Positions 34,801 through 40,587 of a stretch of 40,587 nt of DNA are shown one piece after another. The DNA lies in the IMG/VR virus record IMGVR_UViG_3300044858_005054, positions 1-40,587 of that record; one strand, written 5' to 3'. The translations under genes were made by a program, and so were the position numbers. Source of the DNA: a virus. The notes under the pieces are model-generated. The model saw only the letters and a list, made by a program, of their open reading frames with translations. It searched no databases and was not told where the DNA came from. Every line of letters begins with the position of its first letter. Position 1 is the first letter of the stretch.

Positions 34801-36835
34801 AGTCGGTTACACCTCGATTCCTCGTGACGAATGCATTGACATCGCGCTGGTAGTCTGCATTTGATTGTCCTGGTTTTCTCGCCGGCAATCTTGTGTATCT
34901 TCCGGTTGCTCTGTCAACCGCCCCACCACCCATTCCACCACGGAGGGTTCCTCCCATTGCCGCGCCGGTAATGGCAGCCGCAGCACCCTGAAGAGATGCG
35001 CCGGCGGCAGTCAACGCGCTTGCCCCTGGCGCTATAGCAGCACTTGCTGCTGTCCCTGCTGCCTGTCCGGCGCTAGACATCGCTCCAGCTATCGAGCCGA
35101 GCTGGCCTTGATTGGCGGCCCCACCTCCACCAACATTCGTTCCCATTGTTGAGAATTTATGGCCAGAGTAGATTGCTTGCTTCGAAGAAAGACCCACGTT
35201 GCCAAATTCATCACCCATGCCCCTGCTGCGCTGAAACCTTGCTGCACGACGTCCTTTAAATGCAAACATTCCCAGTAGCGCAACAATTGCCGAAGAGCCA
35301 CCGCTTCCAGTCTTGCCGCTAAGCGTATTAATGATGGTTGCAAGAGTTGACATGAGCTTGCCGAGCGCAGCGACGACCGGGTTTATTATCGGTAGCGCTC
35401 TGGCGAACACCTCTCGAAGTGCTCGCATAATTTCGAAAAATCCGACAACTACGCTCTTCATTGAGTCACCAAATGCAAGGAATAACGGTTCATATTTAAC
35501 CGCTTGTGCAGCAAGCGCTTGTACGCCAAGCCCAATTTGCTTAAATATTTCAACAATCGGTTTTCCGAAAGTCTTAATCACTATGGAGCCACCCTCGCGC
35601 AGGGGGTCCAAGGCGTCACGAACTTCTCTAAAATAAATTGCAAAGCCCTTAAAAAAATCGGTTGTTCTTCTCCAAAAACCCTCTGTCGCAGGAAGAAATT
35701 TTCTAAACAAAACGACAGTAAAATCTTCTAGTTTCTCTGTGAACTTCACCAACGAGGACAAAAACGGACCCTGTCCAAATGTGACGAGGTCCCCAGAAAT
35801 TCTTCTAAATGTTCGTTCTAGGCCGAAGTAAATGTCAGACATTGCCTTCTTGATTGGCTCGAGTACACGAACACCAACATCAGACATTTCTACCAACGCC
35901 GAACTCAGATAAGTTCTGAATTGACCAACCAAGGTCCGAGCCATAGTCCCAGATTGCCCAGAGACTCCAGCGTCTAGGGCTAGCTTCCCGCTTTGAAGGT
36001 CTTCCAAGAACTTTCTGTAGTCCTTGTAATTTCCTTTTTTAAATGCTTTTTCAAACTCCGGACTAATTGCTTTTACTGCTTGAAGAGCTTCGGCAGTAAA
36101 CTTCTTTTCTTTTTGCAATATTCCCACCAAAGAACCAGCCGCCTGTAGAGCATTTTGGGGGTCGCCGCTTGATTGCACAAAGTCAGCCATGGCTTTTAGG
36201 GCCGCCTTAGAGGCCGGAGTGAAAGCGGAATGCTTATTCACAGCAGCAAAAGCACCAGCAAGTGCTTGCACACCCATTGAGGCCAACGTGGCATCCTTGT
36301 ATAAACTTCTTAGCCCAGAGCCAGACTGGTCAAGAGCGGAGCCGAGCTCTTTTGAATCTTTGTATCTAAATGCATACTGGGCTGCTTGGAATTCCTTAAA
36401 CGCTGCAGCTGCACCAATCGCCGCAACTCCAACCGCAGCAACGGTCCCAGCCAGGGCTTGCATTAAATAGTTATATGCCTGCGCAACAATTTTCCCAACA
36501 GCAAAAGCAGCGTTAACGCTTGCCAACGCAAGGGCTGAAATACCGAATTCAATTCCCAAGGCTATGACGCTAAACATGAGTAGGCGGGCCATTTTCAAAA
36601 ATTTGGCACCAATTTTTTCGACGAGATTCAGCTGCTTGGAAAACTTTGTGACGCCTTTGCTTGTGGTCGTCATCTGCAGGTTCAGCCTGCCCATAGCACC
36701 AGTAAGTCGATTGGTTCTGTTCTCTAAGCGTTTTGATGCAGCATCGAGGGCCGTAAGTTTTGCCGCGGTAGTAAGTAGCTTATTATCACCTTTGACGTCA
36801 ACGTCAACATTTAAATTTACGATTTCGTCAGCCAT
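31889..36835 (-). CDS. Tail tape measure protein with C-terminal peptidase-like domain
   Basis: 1648 residues, the longest gene. The N-terminal part is helical (KLTALDAASKRLENRTNRL), followed by a hydrophobic stretch at about 85-150. A Gly/Ala-rich zipper region (GAVSGAAVGAMIAGPLGAAV) lies at about 960-1055. Near 1505-1600 a module has SDHATGHAYDLVG and GGARHLHVV. The H-x(6)-D and H-x-H spacing resembles M15-type DD-peptidases, which cut peptidoglycan. It would determine tail length and, on ejection, help breach the cell wall. Located just after the chaperone frameshift gene, as usual. Contact with host membrane is inferred. Confidence 0.88.
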   Translation of the reverse strand: MADEIVNLNVDVDVKGDNKLLTTAAKLTALDAASKRLENRTNRLTGAMGRLNLQMTTTSKGVTKFSKQLNLVEKIGAKFLKMARLLMFSVIALGIEFGISALALASVNAAFAVGKIVAQAYNYLMQALAGTVAAVGVAAIGAAAAFKEFQAAQYAFRYKDSKELGSALDQSGSGLRSLYKDATLASMGVQALAGAFAAVNKHSAFTPASKAALKAMADFVQSSGDPQNALQAAGSLVGILQKEKKFTAEALQAVKAISPEFEKAFKKGNYKDYRKFLEDLQSGKLALDAGVSGQSGTMARTLVGQFRTYLSSALVEMSDVGVRVLEPIKKAMSDIYFGLERTFRRISGDLVTFGQGPFLSSLVKFTEKLEDFTVVLFRKFLPATEGFWRRTTDFFKGFAIYFREVRDALDPLREGGSIVIKTFGKPIVEIFKQIGLGVQALAAQAVKYEPLFLAFGDSMKSVVVGFFEIMRALREVFARALPIINPVVAALGKLMSTLATIINTLSGKTGSGGSSAIVALLGMFAFKGRRAARFQRSRGMGDEFGNVGLSSKQAIYSGHKFSTMGTNVGGGGAANQGQLGSIAGAMSSAGQAAGTAASAAIAPGASALTAAGASLQGAAAAITGAAMGGTLRGGMGGGAVDRATGRYTRLPARKPGQSNADYQRDVNAFVTRNRGVTDLPLEQRGYKAPSLGMNRSAKDLLGRKDQDSTNIFGRRRGVTPDYENIGQRMMTREQYQASERMRRMKLRPNAPQGPHSNLMDNSAFRYRTDQSLQASGFFPGRPIRQGIRGRLAAIPSRIDALPGVVELEKKLLGRAKSYGSFLLNGTPTVSGAMGGMGGITGQQAAGTGTNNYNNTARRGGLRGFAGRTLLGQSYNEGGYRGFRDTIRNQSGMGQLGPGNGLLGRAYNSAKGGNFGQGYRNARLNFNEAKKAGQIPANAKFSRLQGMKAGAKYSLSGAGMIAGMGASALASRYGTEEAQGGMQMGASLMAINPMLGLAVGAGLTAFSSKTKKGGAIAGAVSGAAVGAMIAGPLGAAVGGVLGAGLGFLAAKRNQKKMAEGAMGKVGLAQISGIAAAAAKGGQAGSTTEARAVLAASRNMTRDFTKAETKEDRKKVLQPFIDAGVIGGNELSLALGDNAEDAQKALAKTSKNMDQALTPAFNQFDSIMNSLKQTTGMTSEEIYKLAMERNVDLYSTTLKLNDATKALGVGMTKTSKQFSDALRDVQIRAMDVFKRFSENKAMKDALQASGDNLTGGDTSTEAFLDYYTKYLDYSNYISPDSPLLNSIAQAQAFGTGANVGAGSAFGPGGPLSGVVMGDEAKGLIGQAQKQTASGSATEMTKQLLAMAGEAGFVFEDGEKAFSGAQTQINALITKAMGGDEAATAQIRDLEGMLSRGVAFQGKGQDAIASIIGSKLLGSGALGNNLFGTKLKPEMSGELDPYKDILTAEAALMREEFTNAVRQEFFESTDTPKWWNDAPSWWTNGFEVQLKNGVIDKLVPMGDTDTPKVLGKTMGKHGMFDGAVPGKRTVTSSLRNFALGSNNSDHATGHAYDLVGDNLGKYSSLVNASGGFAEFHGTGGARHLHVVPPVGPMGDTSTSILAKMTGSIPSGGSSGGDTFNITVNESSTPQVTARAVANEILQIQRNVKQRI

Positions 36836-36864
36836 GACCCTACCTAGGTAATAAATCTCATTCG

Positions 36865-37553
36865 CTAATACCCCTGAGACTTACGCTCAGCTGCCTCACG
36901 GTCTGCCTCAATAACTTTAGCACACGCAAGGCGTATTATCCATTCTTCGAATGAGCAATCTAGAATTCTTATTGGGTCCGTCCCAAACACCTCCCCTAGT
37001 CGGGCGGCTGTAACTATTCGACTATCGTCGGTTAATTCGTTGAGGACGGATTCGTAGGGTTTTCTTGCTGTTCAACCGTATCACCGAAGCCCGCTGCATC
37101 AATAATTGTTAACGCTGCTGCCTCTACGTGTGGGTCAAGTCCAAAAAACTTCTGAACTGCATCCGGTAGTGCTCGCGCTGCACCGGTCATTTTAAGAATT
37201 GCCGGAGAAGCAAATCCAAGAGATTTCCCATTCTCTAGAACCTCTTCACTGTTGAAGTAAATTCCTCTTGTGGTGTGACCAATGACTTGACATGCAAATC
37301 TTGTTGCGTCAAGACCAGTCTTTGAATCAGAACCAGCATTCTTTTGCCATGCTTTAACTTGCTGCTGCGTGATGTTTGGGCTGATGAGCAGAGTTACGCC
37401 TGGTCGCTCTGGGACATTGATGAATACATCAGGTCGCGAAACCTTCTTGCTAATCACGGCTGTGAGTTGCTCCAGAACGTTGTCTGAATCTTCACCAGAC
37501 ACGCCAGAATCTAAAGAGGAATTTGAGTCTTCTGAGTAAAATGAGTTTGTCAT
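36865..37553 (-). CDS. Tail assembly chaperone, -1 frameshift product (gpGT-like)
   Basis: Reading from ATG 37553 through codon CCT at 37058-37056, then slipping back one base, gives 166 + 63 = 229 residues ending at TAG 36867-36865. The extension (YESVLNELTD..., EVFGTDPIRILDCSFEEWI, then an acidic/basic helix EADREAAERK) is clearly coding-like and lacks its own plausible start. It fills the otherwise empty gap before the tape measure. In phages such a fusion binds the tape measure during tail assembly. The slip site is canonical in form (A AAC CCT). Confidence 0.8.
37032..37553 (-). CDS. Tail assembly chaperone, short form (gpG-like)
   Basis: 173 residues without slippage, ending in TAA at 37034-37032, 22 nt after the slip site. 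The N-terminus is Ser/Asp/Glu-rich and probably disordered (SNSSLDSGVSGEDSDN). The middle contains a helical domain (ITQQQVKAWQKN, then DATRFACQVIGHTTRG) and a C-terminal helix (ALPDAVQKFFGLDPHVEAAA). It would coat the tape measure in excess over the long form. The start at 37553 has TAGTGT 7 nt upstream and no Shine-Dalgarno sequence, suggesting a leaderless internal transcript. Confidence 0.8.
   Translation of the reverse strand: MTNSFYSEDSNSSLDSGVSGEDSDNVLEQLTAVISKKVSRPDVFINVPERPGVTLLISPNITQQQVKAWQKNAGSDSKTGLDATRFACQVIGHTTRGIYFNSEEVLENGKSLGFASPAILKMTGAARALPDAVQKFFGLDPHVEAAALTIIDAAGFGDTVEQQENPTNPSSTN
37056..37062 (-). other. -1 programmed frameshift slippery heptamer
   Basis: AAACCCT on the minus strand, read in the zero frame as A-AAC-CCT, so it fits X-XXY-YYZ. 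P-site AAC re-pairs on AAA and A-site CCT on CCC. The zero frame ends 22 nt later, and the -1 frame stays open for 63 codons. No strong downstream stem is obvious by eye. Confidence 0.75.
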
Positions 37554-37560
37554 GTGGCAA

Positions 37561-37566
37561 ACACTA
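37561..37566 (-). promoter_or_regulatory. -10-like hexamer for a leaderless start
   Basis: TAGTGT then TTGCCAC then ATG at 37553, in a 57-nt gap that also contains tandem CTAGTG units and an isolated TTGACA about 25 nt further up. The 7-nt spacing equals that of three other unit heads. Confidence 0.4.
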
Positions 37567-37610
37567 GCACTAGCACTAGGCCAGTAGTGGATGTCAATTG
37601 GATATTTTGA

Positions 37611-38060
37611 TTATGCCTGAGCGGGAACACCGGAGATTGCAAACGTAAGAGCAATCGTCGCTGGTGCACCAGATGAGGCATCGCCTTCTGGCTCCGATAG
37701 ACCAACAAGCAAGGCACCTGCATAAACACGCTCCGACTGAAGATTCTTCAGGTCGCAGTCAGTGTCGTAAATCTTGATGTCATAGTAAGCACGACCAACA
37801 ACAGGACGAACCTGGTTGATTAGGACACGCATGTCGGCATCATAATGCTTGGTTAGCGTGACGTCGCCTACTTCTGATGGGGCGCAAAGAACTTCCGGGA
37901 AAGCCTGCCCACCGATGTAAATTTTTTCTACAGCGGCTGTGATTTCTCCACCGGACACCTGAGCGAAATACCCAGAAAGGGTCGGCCCAGTAACCGCGCC
38001 GCTAACTGGCGTGATTTCTGCGATGATTTGTCGCTGTGCCAATTTTGTGGAAATTGCCAT
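37611..38060 (-). CDS. Tail tube protein
   Basis: 149 residues directly after the sheath gene, the usual place and size of contractile-tail tube proteins. The sequence is beta-rich with GYFAQVSGGEITAAVEKIYI, then PSEVGDVTLTKHYDAD and VGRAYYDIKIYDTDCD. The final strand pair ends TIALTFAISGVP. It has a strong GGAGG site a few nt before ATG, in line with a highly made structural protein. It would stack as hexamers under the sheath and guide DNA. Confidence 0.85.
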   Translation of the reverse strand: MAISTKLAQRQIIAEITPVSGAVTGPTLSGYFAQVSGGEITAAVEKIYIGGQAFPEVLCAPSEVGDVTLTKHYDADMRVLINQVRPVVGRAYYDIKIYDTDCDLKNLQSERVYAGALLVGLSEPEGDASSGAPATIALTFAISGVPAQA

Positions 38061-38088
38061 AATTCCTCCGTGTCTTTACTTTATTTTC

Positions 38089-39546
38089 TTAGACCAATGT
38101 TGAAGTCAGGTTTGACTTTGTAATCTCGACCTCAATCGTGTCACCGATTGAAGAAACTCGAGCGCCAACCTTGGCCTTGATTACGCCAGTTGCCAACTGA
38201 GTAAGCGGGTTGTTTGCATTGTTCACCTGAACTGTGTAGCCAGGGTCAAGCTGCTTACCGTTTGCATCAAACGCCTCGTACAGACCGCCAGCCAAACGGA
38301 TTCTTTCCATGATGGCTGTCAGTGTTGCGCGAACTCGTGAGAATGTCGACTGTCTTCCGTCGATTGGCAAGAAGAGGAGAGCCTCAAGTGCGCTCTCTGC
38401 CTCATAGACAATCTGATTCAGAACCTCGCGAGAGATGATGAATCTAAAGTTTGCTGTGTCGTCAGAGGCGGAACGAGCTCCGTAGATTCTCGCACTGCCA
38501 TTGATGATTTTAATCGCGTTGATAAAGTTCTCATCAAGGTTGTCTGAATCTGTCTTTGAGAGCGATGTCTCAAGGCCAGTCACAAATGTAGCTTCTGTTC
38601 TTTCACCTGCATAAGGGTTCCACGGACCGTAAAGATTATGTACGCGTGCTCTCTTGGCAGCAACATAACCTTCTGGTGGAACCATCATTGTGAGTGTTCC
38701 GTTTGGAATCTTTACCCATGGGTAGAAAAACGCACCATATGGCGCATTATCGTCGCCAGTGTGATTTGCAGCCTCGGAGATTGCTGTAGCAACAGACGTG
38801 CCCTCATCGAATGATGTCAAAGCGATTCTGTTATTGGAAGCTGCGTGAGCAAATACCAAATCTCTCATTGCCTCTGCGTAGAAGCCCGGAGCAGCAACTG
38901 CACCTGGTCCAAGATTGTTGGTGAATGTGTCCAACGCATCTTCTAGGTCTGCTGCAACTAACGAGCTTCCATTTGTGCCACCAGTAAAGTTTGTTGCGGC
39001 AACAACAGCAGGAATATTCGTTGATGCACCAGTCGTGGCCGTTAAGTACAGGGCAGCTGTTGCGCTGTTATTGATTTCATTAACAGCATTTGCTGGGCTT
39101 GTGTGATTTTCTGTCGTGTAAACCAGGGTTCCGTTAACGCGAACTTTAATTCTGAAATTCACGCTCGCAGTTGGTTGCTCAACCTGAGCAGTCAATCCAC
39201 CGCTGTTAGCCCAAGTGCCAGTTCCGGAGGCAAGAAGGTTTATGCATGTTGCAGCAGAGGAATCGGCAAGAGCAAGGCTTGCCTCATTGGCCGATTCATC
39301 AACGACGCGCGAAACATAAGCACGTGCGCCGCCTTCTTCGAAAAATGTTTCAATCGTCTGGTGTGTGTAACCGGATGATGTGTACCCGCCAAAAATATCT
39401 TCGAAATCCGAAAGGCTGGTAACGAGGTGCGAGGTGCCATCTGGCCCCCTCTCCGTTACTCCAGCAACAAACAACGTCGCTGTTGGCGCGGTTTGCGTAT
39501 TGGTTGGACCAGTGCGGACCGCCGTTGTAACAACTATACCTGGCAT
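38089..39546 (-). CDS. Contractile tail sheath protein
   Basis: 485 residues. The N-terminal PTATLFVAGVTERGPDGTSH, then FEDIFGGYTSSG and FFEEGGARAYVSRVVD, is the classical sheath start. The C-terminal domain has KIINGSARIYGARSAS, FRFIISREVLNQIVYEAESA and FLPIDGRQSTFSRVRATLTA, the conserved core of contractile sheaths. A variable insertion lies in between. This gene makes the phage a myovirus-type. A strong GGAGG site precedes ATG, and a TATAAT lies about 50 nt upstream. Confidence 0.92.
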   Translation of the reverse strand: MPGIVVTTAVRTGPTNTQTAPTATLFVAGVTERGPDGTSHLVTSLSDFEDIFGGYTSSGYTHQTIETFFEEGGARAYVSRVVDESANEASLALADSSAATCINLLASGTGTWANSGGLTAQVEQPTASVNFRIKVRVNGTLVYTTENHTSPANAVNEINNSATAALYLTATTGASTNIPAVVAATNFTGGTNGSSLVAADLEDALDTFTNNLGPGAVAAPGFYAEAMRDLVFAHAASNNRIALTSFDEGTSVATAISEAANHTGDDNAPYGAFFYPWVKIPNGTLTMMVPPEGYVAAKRARVHNLYGPWNPYAGERTEATFVTGLETSLSKTDSDNLDENFINAIKIINGSARIYGARSASDDTANFRFIISREVLNQIVYEAESALEALLFLPIDGRQSTFSRVRATLTAIMERIRLAGGLYEAFDANGKQLDPGYTVQVNNANNPLTQLATGVIKAKVGARVSSIGDTIEVEITKSNLTSTLV

Positions 39547-39597
39547 TTTTCCTCCGTCCCATTTCTTTCAGGAACTATTTCGTATGAGACTACTGAA

Positions 39598-39603
39598 ATT
39601 ATA
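39598..39603 (-). promoter_or_regulatory. -10 box upstream of the sheath gene
   Basis: A consensus TATAAT on the minus strand in the 66-nt gap before the sheath. A good -35 is not visible at 16-18 nt. It predicts a leader of about 45 nt carrying the GGAGG site, unlike the leaderless starts elsewhere. Confidence 0.45.
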
Positions 39604-39612
39604 GGTGGTTAC

Positions 39613-39975
39613 TCAAGGTGTTTGGCGTACGTTTTTGTCTGGACCCTCAAAAAGATGACTTAAGTTTTCAAGTACGTGGTCTTGGTGCGCTTCTATTTCT
39701 TTTTTGACTTTTTTGCGAGATTTTGGTTTCTCGACATGTTTTACTGCTTTTGCAGCTGGGGTTTCAACCAGGAGAACCAAACCTTTGTCAATTAAAATTA
39801 ATACTTTTTCGTTGTCGGCTTTCACCAAAGCAGACGCCCGGCTTAGCAAATAGGCGTCGTTGGTTACTTTGAGCATTTTTGGGGAAAGGTTTTGAATTTG
39901 CATAAATCCTGCATATTCAACAGGTATTTCGTTTATTTTTTCCCCAAGACCAACAAAGTCGATTTCACCACTCAT
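39613..39975 (-). CDS. Hypothetical protein upstream of the sheath
   Basis: 120 residues. The N-terminal two thirds look like a small alpha/beta domain (YAGFMQIQNLSPKMLKVTND, then EKVLILIDKGLVLLVE). The C-terminal third is very basic then mixed (KHVEKPKSRKKVKKEIEA). It lies 4 nt after the preceding gene and 66 nt before the sheath. I do not recognise a family. A small structural or tail-attachment protein is possible. Confidence 0.55.
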   Translation of the reverse strand: MSGEIDFVGLGEKINEIPVEYAGFMQIQNLSPKMLKVTNDAYLLSRASALVKADNEKVLILIDKGLVLLVETPAAKAVKHVEKPKSRKKVKKEIEAHQDHVLENLSHLFEGPDKNVRQTP

Positions 39976-39979
39976 GATT

Positions 39980-40587
39980 TTACTCGCCTATTGAAATGCT
40001 TGCCGCGTTTGTAAAATTAGAAATAAGTGCAGTTAGTGGGTTTTGACCAACAGTTAAGCCGAATTCAATAACCTCATCAGCAATATTGTCGCGAGCTATA
40101 ACTTCGTCAATAGATAAGTCATACCCTATGTAGGCTCCAGCAAGAACTCGGTCGCCCTTCAACATCGTAAGGTCGGAGAACTCTTCAACCACGGTAGTTT
40201 CCTCTATGCGAGCCTCCCTCTCTGCGCCCTCCCGCTGCAGACATGGGTAATCCAAAAGAGCAGAGCGGACGACGGTGGTGAGTCTGTCTCGCATCTCGGT
40301 GGTTTCTTTTGAGCCATCGGTTCTTACCCAAATATATGTTCTCATTGAGTAATTCACTTTATATACCGGGTCAGCCCCTATACCATACCCGACGCGATTA
40401 AACGAGCGCGTAGATATGGCAACAGTAATTATCGTTGGCCAAGAGTCGAGAGCAACTGGCTCATATGTTAGATACTCTGCCGGGTCTGGAAGTTCATCCT
40501 CGGATAGATTCCAACCATTTCTATATCTAATTAATCTGCGCGGAATGTCGTCGGTTAAATAGTCGTTTACGAATGACTTTGCAAATT
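39980..40587 (-). CDS. Tail-completion / neck-type protein (N-terminus outside window)
   Basis: The frame is open from the stop at 39980 to the window edge, giving at least 201 residues. A GTG at 40357 could be mistaken for the start, but the frame upstream is coding in character (NDYLTDDIPRRLIRYRNGW, then DELPDPAEYLTY, WPTIITVAISTRSFNRVGYG). The central MRTYIWVRTDGSKETTEMRD and the position before sheath and tube fit a head-tail completion or tail-terminator protein, though I cannot name it. It is probably coupled to the small gene that follows. Confidence 0.65.
   Translation of the reverse strand, partial: FAKSFVNDYLTDDIPRRLIRYRNGWNLSEDELPDPAEYLTYEPVALDSWPTIITVAISTRSFNRVGYGIGADPVYKVNYSMRTYIWVRTDGSKETTEMRDRLTTVVRSALLDYPCLQREGAEREARIEETTVVEEFSDLTMLKGDRVLAGAYIGYDLSIDEVIARDNIADEVIEFGLTVGQNPLTALISNFTNAASISIGE

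Noticed and set aside
36865-37031. A separate small gene between the chaperone and the tape measure
   Set aside because: The frame has no good start codon or ribosome-binding site. It joins the chaperone through a canonical slippery heptamer.
39980-40357. GTG at 40357 as the start of a complete 125-residue gene
   Set aside because: The same frame is open and protein-like up to the window edge. An apparent frameshift near 40441 came from my own misread line and vanished on rereading.
1-40587. tRNA genes, integrase, attachment sites or insertion sequences
   Set aside because: I saw no cloverleaf, recombinase motif or terminal inverted repeats by eye. A tRNA scan would be needed to exclude a tRNA fully.

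Overview
The window is the tail-gene half of a contractile-tailed (myovirus-type) bacteriophage genome. A canonical order sheath, tube, frameshifted tail-assembly chaperone, tape measure, hub, spike, gp25-like wedge, baseplate J and gpI-like protein runs on the minus strand. It is followed by fibre-type genes and a cluster of modification enzymes. No integrase, replication, terminase or capsid gene is visible. Host evidence is indirect: four transcription-unit heads carry a -10-like TANNNT exactly 7 nt before ATG (leaderless starts, common in Actinobacteria). The style of the fibre genes and the load of 2-oxoglutarate oxygenases, glycosyltransferases and a sulfotransferase suggest an aquatic bacterial host. 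This is inference.

Layout. (1) 1-9387, plus: end of an upstream gene, a small fibre protein, a 1605-aa repeat-rich fibre and three shorter proteins. The last four proteins each carry one 7-repeat array predicted to be a seven-bladed beta-propeller. (2) 9475-11054, minus: two glycosyltransferases. (3) 11117-16082, plus: a SAM-methyltransferase-like gene and two proteins with two 7-repeat arrays each. (4) 16085-18981, minus: a GT2 glycosyltransferase, an unknown conserved protein, a GT-A-like protein and a sulfotransferase. (5) 19009-20121, plus: a GT-B glycosyltransferase. (6) 20285-40587, minus: the late tail module, ending with a fibronectin/Cys-rich protein, a GNAT acetyltransferase, a Cys-rich small protein and five consecutive 2OG-Fe(II)-oxygenase-family genes.

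How it may work together. The minus-strand module builds the tail tube, sheath and baseplate. The plus-strand genes supply a family of distal adhesins with a shared terminal domain and one or two propellers plugged into its loops. The interleaved sugar-transfer, sulfation, methylation, acetylation and hydroxylation genes could decorate either the virion adhesins or the host envelope. The sequence does not decide between these.

The most notable points are: (a) six paralogues with exactly 7 or 14 blades (56 in total), placed at two alternative loops of one host domain; (b) exact 44-nt and 48-nt copies lying in reversed order in the two propellers of one gene, suggesting blade-level shuffling; (c) five tandem 2OG oxygenases, one lacking the HxD motif, downstream of a Pro/Cys-rich virion-type protein; (d) a -1 frameshift at AAACCCT that extends the tail chaperone by 63 residues.
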